DNA of 64,000 bases from Chlorophyllum brunneum (Eukaryota; Basidiomycota; Agaricomycetes; Agaricales; Agaricaceae): positions 4,216,001 through 4,280,000 of the forward strand of contig OY756139.1 in the NCBI GenBank assembly GCA_963576785.1. The letters are read 5' to 3'. A program made the translations under genes and the position numbers. Shown here piece after piece: positions 46,304-57,419 of this stretch. The notes under the pieces are model-generated. The model was not told where the DNA came from and ran no database searches. It saw only the letters and a list, made by a program, of their open reading frames with translations. Position 1 is the first letter of the stretch, and the number at the start of each line of letters is the position of its first letter.

Positions 46304-47434
46304 ATAAGCAGCAGTAGCTCATCAAGAACACCAAGAAGACCAAGAGCTCCAAGACCAACAGACATCCAGGGATTGCCCGTAACCACCAGATCCAAACAAC
46401 GAACAGAACCAGACATCCCTGAAGGCCTTAAATGGCAGAAATCTGACCACAGCATAGACAAAGACACAGCTCTTTTCGAGACCCTATACAATACAGAAAT
46501 CGCCAAAACCACATCCGACATAGAAGTCGCCAAAACACATGAGAACAAACACAGTGAACCAGAAACAGAAACAGAAATGACCAATGAAATCAATTTCCCA
46601 AAGAACCTAGCACCAGAACCAGGATACTTCAATGGAGATAGAACCAAGTTTGACAATTGGTGGAGAGTGATGTCCTTATGGACACTCTTTAACAAGATCG
46701 ATGATAATGAACAAAAGATAATCGGAGTATTGGCACAAATGAAAGGAGGATTAGCAGGTCCTTACACCAATGCCAAGTTACAGACAATTCAGGACAAGAA
46801 AACACCAGCATTCAATGTCTTTGCAAAGGAGATGGTAGCCACCTTCTCCTTGGGGAATAGGAAAGCAATAGCAGAAGGGGAAATTGAGTTGTTCAAACAG
46901 GGAAAGAGGAACACTGTGGACTTCTTAATAGAGTTCGAAGCATTGAAAACCCAAGCAGGAACAGATGATGCACATGCCATATTCCTCCTCAAACGACACA
47001 CCAGAGCAGATATTATCCAAACTATTGTAGGCTATCTGTCAGTCTCAATCCCAGACATATACAGCAAATGGAGGAACATGATCCTTGCAGTAGGACAAGG
47101 ATACAAAACAACAGATATCACCCAAGGAGATGTCAGAACAAGCACAGGAGTCACATATGGAGGTGGAGGACAACCAATGGAGGTTGGTAGGCAGAGGGCA
47201 GATACCGATCAGAACAGCAAACCAAGGTGTTTCAATTGCAACCTATATGGACATATTGCCAAATATTGCTGCAAGAAAATGAAGGTCACATACACCAAGA
47301 TAATGTGCTATAATTGTGGCAAACAAGGCCACATCTCGAAGAATTGTAAAGCACCAAAGAAAGCGCACATCAGAGAAGTCACCAAGGAGATAGAAGAAGA
47401 GACAAAGGAGGATTTTGCCGAAGGCTCCAAGTAG
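46304..47434 (+). CDS. Gypsy2 gag (open, but no ATG at the expected start)
   Basis: The frame is open from ATA 46304, the codon aligned with the Gypsy1 gag ATG, to TAG 47432-47434. The first in-frame ATG is at about 46577 (MTNEINFPKNL), which would remove the disordered N-terminus but keep the capsid-like core (PGYFNGDRTKFDNWWRVM) and both knuckles (CFNCNLYGHIAKYC, CYNCGKQGHISKNC). Codon ATA also stands at this site in the fragment at 30 kb. GGATTTT at 47410-47416 is phased for a -1 shift into pol. Unlike Gypsy1 gag it has no stop. Confidence 0.85.
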   Translation: MSSSSSSRTPRRPRAPRPTDIQGLPVTTRSKQRTEPDIPEGLKWQKSDHSIDKDTALFETLYNTEIAKTTSDIEVAKTHENKHSEPETETEMTNEINFPKNLAPEPGYFNGDRTKFDNWWRVMSLWTLFNKIDDNEQKIIGVLAQMKGGLAGPYTNAKLQTIQDKKTPAFNVFAKEMVATFSLGNRKAIAEGEIELFKQGKRNTVDFLIEFEALKTQAGTDDAHAIFLLKRHTRADIIQTIVGYLSVSIPDIYSKWRNMILAVGQGYKTTDITQGDVRTSTGVTYGGGGQPMEVGRQRADTDQNSKPRCFNCNLYGHIAKYCCKKMKVTYTKIMCYNCGKQGHISKNCKAPKKAHIREVTKEIEEETKEDFAEGSK

Positions 47435-49889
47435 GTGCAAACTTGAGAGCCCAGAAACCTAGAGTCCCTGTTTTACTTCACAATAGATGATATGTGATCC
47501 CACAGAAATGGAACTCGATGCACAAACTTCTCCTCAACTCAACAATCAAAACAAAGAAAGGACCCAAACAAATCACCATACTAGTAGACTCAGGATGTAC
47601 CCACACGTGCATAGCACAAAGAATAGTAAAAGAAGAACAAATCACAACCAAACCCTTGGACACCCCAATACGAGTAATCAATGCTGACAGAACTGAGAAC
47701 AAAAAGGGAGAAATAACAGACACAGCACAGCTGGTATTAAGCAATGGCAGACACACAGAAGAAATCAAAGCAATGGTAACACAACTGGAGAGTGCAGACC
47801 TATATCTCAGACATGACTGGCTAGTCAAGCACAACCCAGAAATCAACTGGACAAACAACATAATACACTTCAATAGATGTCCAAAAGATTGCACCACACA
47901 CCCCAATGACATATGGTTCAATAAAAGGATACACACAGTAAAGGAACACATAGAGGAAAAGAAAACCCGCCAAACAAACCCAGAAGACCTACCGACATAC
48001 CTGCAGCAATATATGCACCTATTCAACAAGAAGAACTTTGACAAACTGCCAGAACATATGATATGGGATCACGAAATAAACCTGACAGAAGATGCACCCC
48101 CGGTACTACAATCCAAGGTCTACCCAATAACATTAACAGAGAGACAAGAACTGCAAAAATTCCCTGACAAAAATATTGCCTCAGGAAGAATTTGACCATC
48201 ACAATCCCCCTATGCCACCCCATGCTTCTTCATACCCAAAAAAGATGGAACCAAATGACTGGTAGAAGCTAAACAAACACATGATCAAAGACAAAACACC
48301 ACTTCCACTCATAAGCAAAGTTATCAACAAACTCAAAGACGTGAAAGTCTTGACATCATCTGGGGATACAACAATGTGAGGATAAGAGAAGGCAATGAAT
48401 GGAAAGCAGCATTTGTAACAAACAATGGACTATTCAAACCAACAGTTATGTTCTTTGGAATGAGTGACTCGCCAGCAACATTCCAAAGGATGATGAACAC
48501 GGTCTTTCAAGAAATGGTACATGAAGGAGCAGTCGTCAACTATATGGATGACTTCATCATCCCCGGAACCACACAACAGGAACTAGAGGACAGGACAAAA
48601 TGATTTCTCAACATTGCAGCAAAACACCAACTATACTTCAAAAGATCAAAATGTGTATTTGACACAAAAGAGATACCTATATTAGGATTTGTGGTAGGAC
48701 AAGATAGCATTAAAATGGAGGAGGAGAAGGTGAAAGCAGTGAAAGAATGGCCAACACCCAAATCCCTAAAAGACATTGAGAAATTCATAGGATTCACGAA
48801 CTTCTACCAATGATTCATTCATGACTTCAGCAACATAGCAACCCTGCTACACGAACTGAAGAAAAAGGACACACAATGGGAATGGATGGAACGACAACAG
48901 CAAGCCTTCAAAAGAATCAAAGAGAAGATCACAAGTGAACCAGTACTAGCAATGCCACAAGACAAGGGGCAATACAGAGTAGAAGTGGACATATCAGGAT
49001 ATGGAGTAGGAGCAGTACTATTGCAAAAACAGAAAGAACACTGGCACCCAATCACATTCCACTCAAGAACAATGACACCTGCAGAACGAAACTATCAAAT
49101 CTATGACAAAGAATTACTCGCCATTCAAGAAGCAATCAAGACCTGAAGATAATACTTACTTGATACAGATAAACCATTCGAAATATGGACCGATCACAAG
49201 AACCTGGAATATTTCCGAAAACCACAGCAACTCACAGGATAACAAGCAAGGTGGCAGATGGAGCTACAGGAATACCACTACATGCTGAAACACATACCCG
49301 GAAAAACCAACATGAAAGCTGACATCCTATCGAGATTAACAAAAACCAACACCACCAGAGACAACACTGACATCATCTTACTACCTGACCACCTATTCGA
49401 TAACAACACAATTACCGTAATCAGACAAATCTGGGAGATCTCAGGAGAAGAAGGTCTGAAACACCAACTACGAAAGAAGACAAAAAGGGAAACACAGTGG
49501 TTAAAGGAAAAAGAGAAATGACCAGAGGAGACATGGGAAATAGATAGAGTACCAATGTTCGAAGGAAAAATATACATCACACCCAACAACCAAATACATC
49601 AAGAAATACTTTGACAAAATGAAACAGATGTAGGACACCCAGGACAGCATCAAATGATCAAACTCCTCAAACAGAGTTATTGGTGGCCTCAGATGCACAA
49701 CAATGTCAAACAATACATCAAAGGGTGTGAAACATGCCAACAAAACAAAATACTCCAAACAAGACTGACAACACATCTCCATCCACTACCGACACCAGCG
49801 GAACCTTGGGAGGAAATATCAATTGACATGATAGGACCATTACCAGAGTCAGAGGGATATGACACAATACTTGTCATAGTTGATTGTTA
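47417..49889 (+). pseudogene. Gypsy2 pol, many stops, integrase core and chromodomain deleted
   Basis: Protease (ILVDSGCTHTCIA), RT (NYMDDFIIP near 48540), RNase H (YQIYDKELLAIQEA) and integrase zinc finger (GHPGQHQM, YWWPQM, GCETC) up to the first catalytic Asp (SIDMIGPLPESEGYD). At about 49889 the sequence jumps from VIVDC to the last few pol bases, a loss of about 1 kb relative to Gypsy1-C. Stops include TGA near 48193, 48258, 48601, 49144 and 49518. It cannot encode an active enzyme. Confidence 0.92.
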
Positions 49890-50002
49890 AAAGCAGCAAT
49901 TATGAACAACAAACCTCGCATTACAAGAGATCACTACACCCAACGCACTTCACACTGTATTCACTGCACCCTAGATCTAGCCAACTACCTCCACAACACA
50001 CC

Positions 50003-50881
50003 ATGCATGCCGAACACAGACCCACTCCCTTCCCAGCCAATAATACAGAATTCGAACAAGAACTCAACAACCTCCTTGACACCCAATCCACTGAAGACCA
50101 GATCGAACACTATACCTCCACCACCAAAGGACTCACATATATTGCCCACACCATCAACAACCTCCAAGTCCAAGCCAAAGCCCTAAGCCACATACTACTC
50201 GTCACCACCATCAGAGCTCTCCCAGCTGCCATGTCAACCGAAAAACACAAGCTCATGAAGGAGTTATTGGATAAAGCAGTCACCAACCTTAACATATTGG
50301 TACACTCCGATGCAAAGAAATGTATCCAAAGTGCCTTAATCATGACAGGCAAAAGACTCAACCACCTCACCAACTCTAGCAACAATCCCACCTATAGACT
50401 TGCTCGAAGGCTAATGGACCTCGATTCATACACCCCCACTGCCTTACCCAACAAACTGCCCTACCACAAAGAAGAGGAACAAGAATGGCTAGACGAAGAA
50501 ATGGAAGGAATCAACAAATCAGTCTCAGACCATCTAATGGAACTAGATATGCAAGATGAGATAGACCATCTCCTTATACAACTACCTGACATAGATCCAC
50601 CACCCAAACCAATGATATTTAACCCACCACCATCTTACCTCACACTCAAAGATGATGGACAGTTTGAAGAAAACTACTGGGAAGAGATAGTACACAACTT
50701 CATTGCAGCTAAAACAAACAACACCATTACATTCAAAGGACACACAATAGCCCTTTTCCGAGGAGGACAGGACTATGACCCCTTCTGGATCGGATGTCGA
50801 TGCAAATCAGGAGTCCCAATGATTGGTCCTACCAAACATCAACTTGCCAATGCCTTACACAAAGAACAAGACGACAAGTAG
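50003..50881 (+). CDS. Gypsy2 ORF3, intact accessory protein of unknown function
   Basis: 292 codons from ATG 50003 (CACCATGCATGC) to TAG 50879. It is intact although pol is ruined. Predicted mostly helical, acidic in the middle (EEEQEWLDEEMEG). The C-terminal block PMIFNPPPSYLTLK ... YWEEIVHNF ... DPFWIGCRCKSG is shared with Gypsy1 ORF3 and extends beyond its stop. No membrane segment or signal peptide. I do not recognise the family; a capsid, chromatin-targeting or host-interaction role would be speculation. Confidence 0.8.
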   Translation: MHAEHRPTPFPANNTEFEQELNNLLDTQSTEDQIEHYTSTTKGLTYIAHTINNLQVQAKALSHILLVTTIRALPAAMSTEKHKLMKELLDKAVTNLNILVHSDAKKCIQSALIMTGKRLNHLTNSSNNPTYRLARRLMDLDSYTPTALPNKLPYHKEEEQEWLDEEMEGINKSVSDHLMELDMQDEIDHLLIQLPDIDPPPKPMIFNPPPSYLTLKDDGQFEENYWEEIVHNFIAAKTNNTITFKGHTIALFRGGQDYDPFWIGCRCKSGVPMIGPTKHQLANALHKEQDDK

Positions 50882-50924
50882 ACCATGATATTTCATGGGG
50901 TCATGAACGTAAAAAGGGAGGTAT

Positions 50925-51228
50925 TGTTACAAACTATAGATAAACAGTACATTCCTATCATGTGCCCATCACATTCATCATTCCAATGTACCCGTTTCAC
51001 CTCCTTGTTTCATCCCTTGAGGCTGTTCTCTTCCTGACTCATTCTATTTGTTTGTATGACTCCTTTACTCCATTCCCTTATTATTAGCAATTACCACTAG
51101 TATATAAAGTGTAGTAATACTTGATGTATTCCTTACACTTTACCAATCGTATCATCCCTTACTCTTTCTCTACTTCCTTGTCTTTATCCAAAGACTTGCT
51201 ACCTGAGTCATAGACTAAGGTCATAACA
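50925..51228 (+). repeat. Gypsy2 3' LTR (304 bp)
   Basis: TGTTACAAACTATAG to ATAACA, after the polypurine tract AAAAAGGGAGG (50911-50921). Followed by target duplication AAGCT. Confidence 0.95.
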
Positions 51229-52120
51229 AAGCTCTGGTAATGCAATGAAAGCTACATCAGGAGGCAGTAATGATTTCCCTGCAAGAACAGCACGGGTAAT
51301 GAAGATCAGTGTGCTCTATTGATACCTTAGCCTCAAACACCTACAATGTCAGATGGAACTTATGACAAATTCACTTCCAGGAGGATCAGAAGAACAGAGG
51401 AGTTTGCTACAACCAAAGTCGATAAGGAGGATGGAAGACCTGTGCTTGGGTTTCCTACATCCAACCATAAGCAATTGCAACTTGTGAAATGAGTTGTAAC
51501 ATACTGAGTGTCAAGCAAATGCTCAATAAAGACAGAGGTTGTTGATGAGGATGCCTCAGTCTGATCCTCCAGCAATTCAGGTCAGATTAGTATGTTCCAT
51601 GGATTAATATCACGATGAAGGATTTGGTGATCAATGTATAGAGCTCGAGTAACTGTGGAAACTGTAAGAAACTACAGGGATTGATCCAAGAACAGAACAG
51701 CGCACCCTCCAAGAGATCATATGTTGCATGAAGGACCTTTCTGGGAGTATCCAAGGCCATGAAATTGGTCCTATAATCTTGTAAGCCACTACAGAGCTTG
51801 ATACAGTTATTGCCTTTGACTGCCCCCACGGCGCCAAGATAAGGCTCAGCTGGATATGTTGTGTTGAGGATTTGCCTTTTGCTGGATGGACGCATAGTCC
51901 TGGTATACCTGTCTTTAATGATGATGTGAGGCACCACCTTTTCTGTGGGTTTGTAGGAAAAGAACATTGGATCGGCGACCAAAAAGGTTGCTTGGGTAAT
52001 GACTATAGCAAACCGAATATGTCTTTCTGGCCCTGCATGCAGGTATAAGGTGTACCATGTGTGTATCTGCACTAGGAGACTGGCTTTCTGGGCATAGTAA
52101 CCTAAGCCGTGGCATCCTGA
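51229..52120 (-). pseudogene. FunK1 kinase pseudogene A, 5' piece
   Basis: The reverse strand matches the kinase gene from about residue 185 (AGPERHIRFAIVI region) through DYRTNFMALDTPRKVLHATYDLLEG and the intron-3 region to the catalytic-lobe side. The spliceable remains include GTATGT ... GATGTAG followed by a frame reading LLIDFG. It has frameshifts and stops, and the N-terminal part is missing. CpG sites of the intact gene are mostly TG or CA here. It continues at 43182 across the inserted Gypsy2. Confidence 0.85.
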
Positions 52121-52141
52121 ATGTTCAAGGGTGCTTTGTCA

Positions 52142-54298
52142 CATTCCTTCTTGATCTCTTACCACCACCTTCCTCTTTTGGATAGGTGCTTGATGTGGAC
52201 AAGAGATTAGCTACACTATGTCTAGAAACATCAGTACCCCCAACTTACCCTAGGATGAGGAGATTACCTCTGAGTCCTTCTATGGGACTGCCACTGGCCC
52301 CAGTGACAAGTCCAAATTGCAACTGAAGCACAAGCAGAAGAGAGCCAGAGTGGCCTCCTCCACAGGATCTACTGCCGGACCATCAGGATTGGAGGCAGAT
52401 ATTGAAGCTGGAATGGAGTCCAGTGCCTCTGAAGCATCACCCCTTCCCTCTACCACATCATCGACTGAGCCTCTCATCTCTCCCTCAACCCCCACCACTT
52501 CTACCCCATGTGCTGTCCGGTTCAGCAGCCTTGGGACACTCAACTGGACCTCTCCCCAGCCCAATATAACCCCACATGTTAGTCAGGCTTTTGCCTCACT
52601 TGCTCGGATCTGCAATGTGGATAATATCTTATCAACAGACATCTCCTCCACCCTTGATGCCTGCAGTGGTTTTCTTTCCTACTGTGTTCGCTTTGGAATC
52701 CTCGAAAGGTCATTCCACTCTTCCCACCTTGGGAAGGACACCTCTATTGCTGCCCTGTGCCAGAAAGTGGCAACCCAGTTTTCGCCCCCAGTTGCCTCTG
52801 TCCCCCCACAGCCCCTCTCTCCATCCCATGGATCTGCTGAAGTAAGCAGTGATGTGACTATGCCTGGCATTTCACAGCCCTTTGTGACCCTACCAGTCCC
52901 CCCTGTCCCTGTGCGTGATAAAAGGACATTACACATTCCCTCCTCCTGTGGTCCTCCCCCTAGGCCCTCACGAGACCCCCATTGCTCAAGGCCAGCATGC
53001 ACATCAGTGCCCACTGCCCCTATTCCTCCTGCACCAGTGCTGACCAAGAAGTCCTATGCTGCTGCTGCTACTACTGATCCTGCTACCTTGGTCCATGTTA
53101 CCAAGGCATTTCCTCACCTCCCCCTGGACCACATTATGGCAGTACACTGGGCTGCCACATCACCTCCTAAACGCACCCCCAAGATGCACTCTACCACTGC
53201 TAGTCCCAACTGCCACCAAATCCTCCTAGCACTTGATGCTAGGACTACTAATGTCAACTTCCCAGCACTTATCAAAAGTGCTAATGACACCCTCCTCCAT
53301 GCCAAGTCTGCCCTCTGAGCAGATGGGGCACACTCTGCTTATGGTGGTATTACTGTCACCACCTCTGCTGTCCCCTCCACTGATGAGATCACCCTCATTG
53401 CTGATACCACCAAGTGGCTCCTGGGTCTCGAGACCCCAGTTGCAGCTGCTCTCCCTAGGTCCAAGTCCTATCTGAAAGTCCTGGATGTTCCCTTCAAAGC
53501 TCCTGGTGCTACTCACCATATTTTAGTCGCCAAAATTACTGAGGCACTCAAGGCCTCTCACCTCCCTTTGCTTGAACTCGCGGACACCCACGCATTATGA
53601 AGAACTCCCGCTGCTCAGACTCAGCCACTGTTTGGTTTGATGTCTGGGACTCCCAGTCTGGAGCTGCCACCAAGAAACTTGCTGGCAAACACGTCTATAT
53701 TGCTGGCTATGAATGTCTCATCAAACTTGTGCATGCAAACCCTGGGACCCCCAGTGTAGTTGTTGCTGGAAATGGGGCCATCCAACTTCTGCCTGTAGGT
53801 CCAAAGACCTCAAGTGCCCCTGTTGCGGAGGTCCCCACTGAGTGGAGCACCACCGTCTCCTTTCTGGATGCTGTAAGGGTAATGCCAAAGCTGAACCCCC
53901 CATCCCTGCCACTCCCGAGGGCATGCCATGCCCCCACACTGCCCACTGCTTAAACTGTGGTGGAGATCACACAGCAAATGAGCCGAAATGCTCGTTCTGG
54001 GCCCACTGCTTCAAAGCTGGTTGGATCCGGGGTTGCTATGAGGAGACAAGAGTTCAGAGGAGGGGGGCGAGGGCACTGATCAATTGCATTGAGTAGTTCC
54101 TCCATCTTTTCTCTACTGTATTATCATTCAGACTCTCTAGTCCACATGCGCTTGTAGTTTAATGTACTACTCTGTTGATAAAGTTCTTTAGGTGTAGGAT
54201 GGAGAGCCCTGTATCGTACTTGTAGTAGGTATACGGGGCAGACTGCGTTCAAGCCCCACTTTAAATATTGATGATGGAAAAAAAAAAAAAAAAAAAAA
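52142..54298 (+). mobile_element. ORF1-only non-autonomous LINE-like element with 13-bp target duplication
   Basis: GGGTGCTTTGTCA flanks it at 52129-52141 and 54299-54311. It has an ORF1-type gene, a short 3' UTR and an A tail (about 54278-54298), but no room for and no trace of ORF2. Its last bases before the tail (GACTGCGTTC-AGC-CC-CT ... AAAT ... TGATG) resemble the 3' end of L1-a, so it could be mobilised by the ORF2 of the larger LINE family. The element is about 2.16 kb. Confidence 0.88.
52218..54096 (+). pseudogene. ORF1 of the non-autonomous element, decayed
   Basis: ATG 52218, then TAG 52251, a long open stretch (333 codons from 52317) to TGA 53316, then frame changes. The Ser/Pro/Thr-rich N-terminus, KKSYAAAA and KSYLKVLDVPF motifs parallel KSSYAAMAV and KSFVKVMDV of L1-a ORF1. 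A CX2CX4HX4C knuckle (CSCCWKWGHPTSAC) is readable near 53755-53800, and CLNCGGDHTANEPKC near 53950 matches CSNCGKDHLATDRKC in L1-a. The order of parts is the same as in L1-a ORF1, though the sequence is far diverged. Confidence 0.8.
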
Positions 54299-54411
54299 GG
54301 GTGCTTTGTCATGGGCCTGGTTCCAGTATTATTAAGATCACAACTAATGGTACATCCTGTACATATTTAAAGATGTACGAGGCAGACAGACATTTGACTA
54401 TATCCGTATTA

Positions 54412-56980
54412 TTACTCCGTACGAGCTTTCTTCGTCTAGCAAGAAGTTCGTGAGGTCATAGATGGATGTAATAGGTTGCAAAAATACGTACCGGGTGACC
54501 CTCCCCATCCTGCTCCCCGTGCTCTTCCTCATCATCATGCTTACCATGCTCCCCCTCTTCATTATAATTCTCATCATCCTCATTCTTGTCATTCTTGTCA
54601 TTGTCGGCTCCTTGATCCTCCTTGTCCTCTTCCCGATTGGTGTGCTCGGACGGCGGCGCGGAGTCGACTTCAGGAGCTTTCCGCTTCGTGCCCTGGCTGG
54701 ATCGCGACGAACGGAATGTTGCACTACGGCGAGATTCACTCTCGGATGGTGATAAGAAAGTGGCACTGGGTCCAGGCTTGACGGACCTATGCTTGCTCGC
54801 TTTCTCCTTGTCCATAAAATCCGCATCTTTATTCTCGATAACAAAATTGAGGATCAGACGCTGAAGCACTTCATGAGCGTATTCCGGTTTTCGCTGATTT
54901 GCGTCCTGTGCCCAGTGGTAGTCCGGGGTGATTGCCCTTGCCATTTCTCTGAACAGTTTCCCAAGCGCACTATACCCGGAGTGTAAAACCTTTCGGCCAC
55001 GTGAAAACGTAGTGAGAAGCGACTCCCGGTTATCCTGCGTTGGCAAACCCTGTCGAGATCCATCATAGCTGGGAAGTAATGACTCCCAGTGTGTACGTAT
55101 AATAGGCTCTTTTGGCGCACCCTCTGGCGCAGCTTGGATACCCCAGCAGAAGCAAGTCCAGACGGCAGATTCTGCGTCATGACGGAGTTCATGTCGCCAC
55201 GTAGTTGTAGCGGGAGGAGCATTCTTCCGCACAAGCTCATCTTCATATGGGCCATCAAACTCCTTCATACGTTGTCGGTGAATTGAGCTATAGGTATCAC
55301 GGATACCATCAGTGAGCTCTGGTAATGCAATGAAAGCTACGTCGGGAGGCGATAGTGGTTCTCCCGCCTGAACAGCCCGAGCAATGAACATCGGTGTGCC
55401 CTACTTACATTTTAGCGCGACATTATGATAAAGTAAGATGAGGCCTACCGTACGCCCGTCCTCGGAAGGCTGGGGATGGTCGAGCATTTTACTGTAACCA
55501 AAGTCGATAAGAAAGATCGAAGTTTTGTGTTTCGGTTCGCTACGCGCAGCTGAAGTCAACTGCATATCGTGAAATATGTTACGACATACTCATTATCGAG
55601 CAAATGCTCAATGAACACGGGAGACGCCATTGCGGAGGTCTGTATCCCGTTTCCCGGAAATTCAGGACGGATCACGACGTTCCATGGGCTAATGTCACGG
55701 TGAAGAATGTTGAGATCATTGTAGAGACCCCGAGTGACTATAGAAAACGTGAGGATAGGTATCAATCCATAACTAAACCCTTACCCTCTAAAAGATCATA
55801 TATCGCATAAAGAAGCTTTCGCGGGGTATTCAAACCCATAAATTCGGTACCGTAATCTTGTTGGGGAATACGGGTCTTGACGCGATTGCCGCAGAGCGTC
55901 CCTTGAACCTCAGAACAGGACAGGGCTCTGACCACGCCAGGATATGGTCCACCTGAGTGTATCTTTGCGAGTATTTCCCCCTCGGTCAATCGACGCGCAA
56001 GCCTGACGTACTGGTCTTTAATTACGAGCTCAACCACGACCGTGCCAGGAGGACTGTACACAAAGATATTGGACCGACGACCAAAGGGATCACACGAGTA
56101 ATGAAGACGACACGCCCGGTATTGCGTTCCGGCCACATCTACATCGAAGGCAATGTGTTCCGCGGGGCCCTTGTTGCTCAGTGTCCTCGATAAGGTTTTA
56201 TCACGATTGGCGCCTTGGCCATCGTTAAGGTACTTTACAACAGCGGTTAGCAGTGGGACATAATCCTCCTGCTTCGAAAGCTCGAGTTTCCTGATCTCGT
56301 ACGCATTGCATACGAGGAAGACGAGGTCATTATCGTTGACGAGAAGGCCAAGTGCTGAAATGAGGTCCGGTCGAGCCTCGAGGAGATATGCGGCGTAGGT
56401 AATAGCTTGGTCAATGCGCTGCTGGCGGGTGCGGCCAGCAGAGCGGTATTCGATCGCCATTTCAACGGAGCCCCAATGATACTTCCCATTAGCTTCAACT
56501 AGGGGGAAATTTTTGTGGCAAGCTACGATATCTGGCCTGGAGAGCGTGGTGGTGGGGTGGTCAGCTAAGGAATTGTTACCACGGGCATGGAACTCGATAT
56601 CTACAGCACAGTAAGAATAAATTCATCTTTCACCGTCAACAGAGTTGTGACGTACTTTTCACCTCGAACTCGTCCAAGATACCGTTCACGACACTCATAA
56701 ACGCCGTCACTGATCCAAACGTTGCAGGCTTCTTTGTTGCCTGCTCTTCGTCTTTCTTCTCCCTCCTTGGTTTTTGGCCTTCTGGTTGCCCGTCCGTTTC
56801 CCCTTGCTCGTGCAAAGACGCTGGCGGCTCACTTCCAATAAGCCGATAGAATGCATCGAGCGCGATACTGCGAATGGGAGGTAGATTAGCAGCAACCGTT
56901 TCGCGATCGTGCCAGGGATACATTGCCGCAAGTGTGTCAACAGGTGAGCTTTCAGCGGGTGCAGTAGCGCTTGTAGACAT
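54412..56980 (-). CDS. FunK1-type fungal protein kinase, apparently intact, six exons
   Basis: Exons on the reverse strand: 56980-56656, 56600-55785, 55737-55590, 55539-55449, 55400-54492, 54435-54412; five GT-AG introns of 47-56 nt; 770 residues in all. The joints keep frame and are supported by two decayed paralogs. Motifs: IKDQY (lysine strand), catalytic loop HRDISPWNVVI, LIDFGYSK (DFG), then GTPMFIARAV in the activation segment, typical of FunK1 (Pkinase_fungal) kinases. The C-terminus has a long Asp/Glu-rich tail ending in KKARTE. FunK1 kinases are expanded in mushroom-forming fungi; substrates are unknown. CpG content looks normal, unlike its dead neighbours. The start is the first ATG before MSTSATAPAESS. 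Confidence 0.85.
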
Positions 56981-57419
56981 CGTGGCCACAGGAGACAACA
57001 GCAATTCAGTGCAGAACATATACTGGCACTGCACGTGACGGACTAGCATCACATGATCGATGTTACTATACACACTGCTCTCCGCCCCCACGATCATAAT
57101 CAACAAAAGATTAAAGAGACAATTAAAAATGAAATTTATTGCAGCCGGTATTTCAACGAAAATGAACAATTGGACTAGCAAACAACCGTATGTAAGGAAA
57201 ATGTAAGACCAGAGTGCCAGCACGTAAACACTGTATTCGAGAACCATGATACAGACGTCGGCCTCGTGCAGGTACCCCTACTCCTCATTGATCTCCTTAC
57301 ACGATATTACAGAAGTAACCCGTGCCACAGTTCTCCCCGCCTCCCACCTGCTGGAGGCCAACTAATACAGTGACGCATTATAGTGAAATACAGGTGCAAA
57401 ACAAAGAGGGGATGCAGGT
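56981..57419. other. Intergenic, likely kinase promoter region
   Basis: Upstream of the FunK1 start. No clear TATA box near the expected place and no repeat recognised. A weak open frame here (up to 57247) is an extension of exon 1 through non-conserved sequence and is not considered coding. Confidence 0.35.

Larger units (their letters stand above)
43183..51228 (+). mobile_element. Gypsy2: complete-ended copy in FunK1 pseudogene A, itself hit by a LINE
   Basis: The 5' LTR start (43183) and 3' LTR end (51228) are flanked by AAGCT (43178-43182, 51229-51233), a clean 5-bp target duplication. LINE L1-h splits the 5' LTR. Inside, gag and ORF3 are open, while pol has many stops and a large deletion of the integrase core and chromodomain. 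It is a sister family of Gypsy1: same LTR ends, primer site, frameshift heptamer and ORF3 position, but clearly diverged. Confidence 0.95.

Noticed and set aside
54456..54491. Kinase ending at the in-frame stop just past GHPV
   Set aside because: A good GT-AG intron (54436-54491) with consistent size joins to a basic KKARTE end, common for this family; the unspliced end is still possible but less likely.
56981..57247. Longer N-terminus for the kinase, starting near 57247
   Set aside because: The upstream codons are Cys/Phe/Leu-rich without family similarity, and ATG 56980 begins a typical hydrophilic N-terminus.
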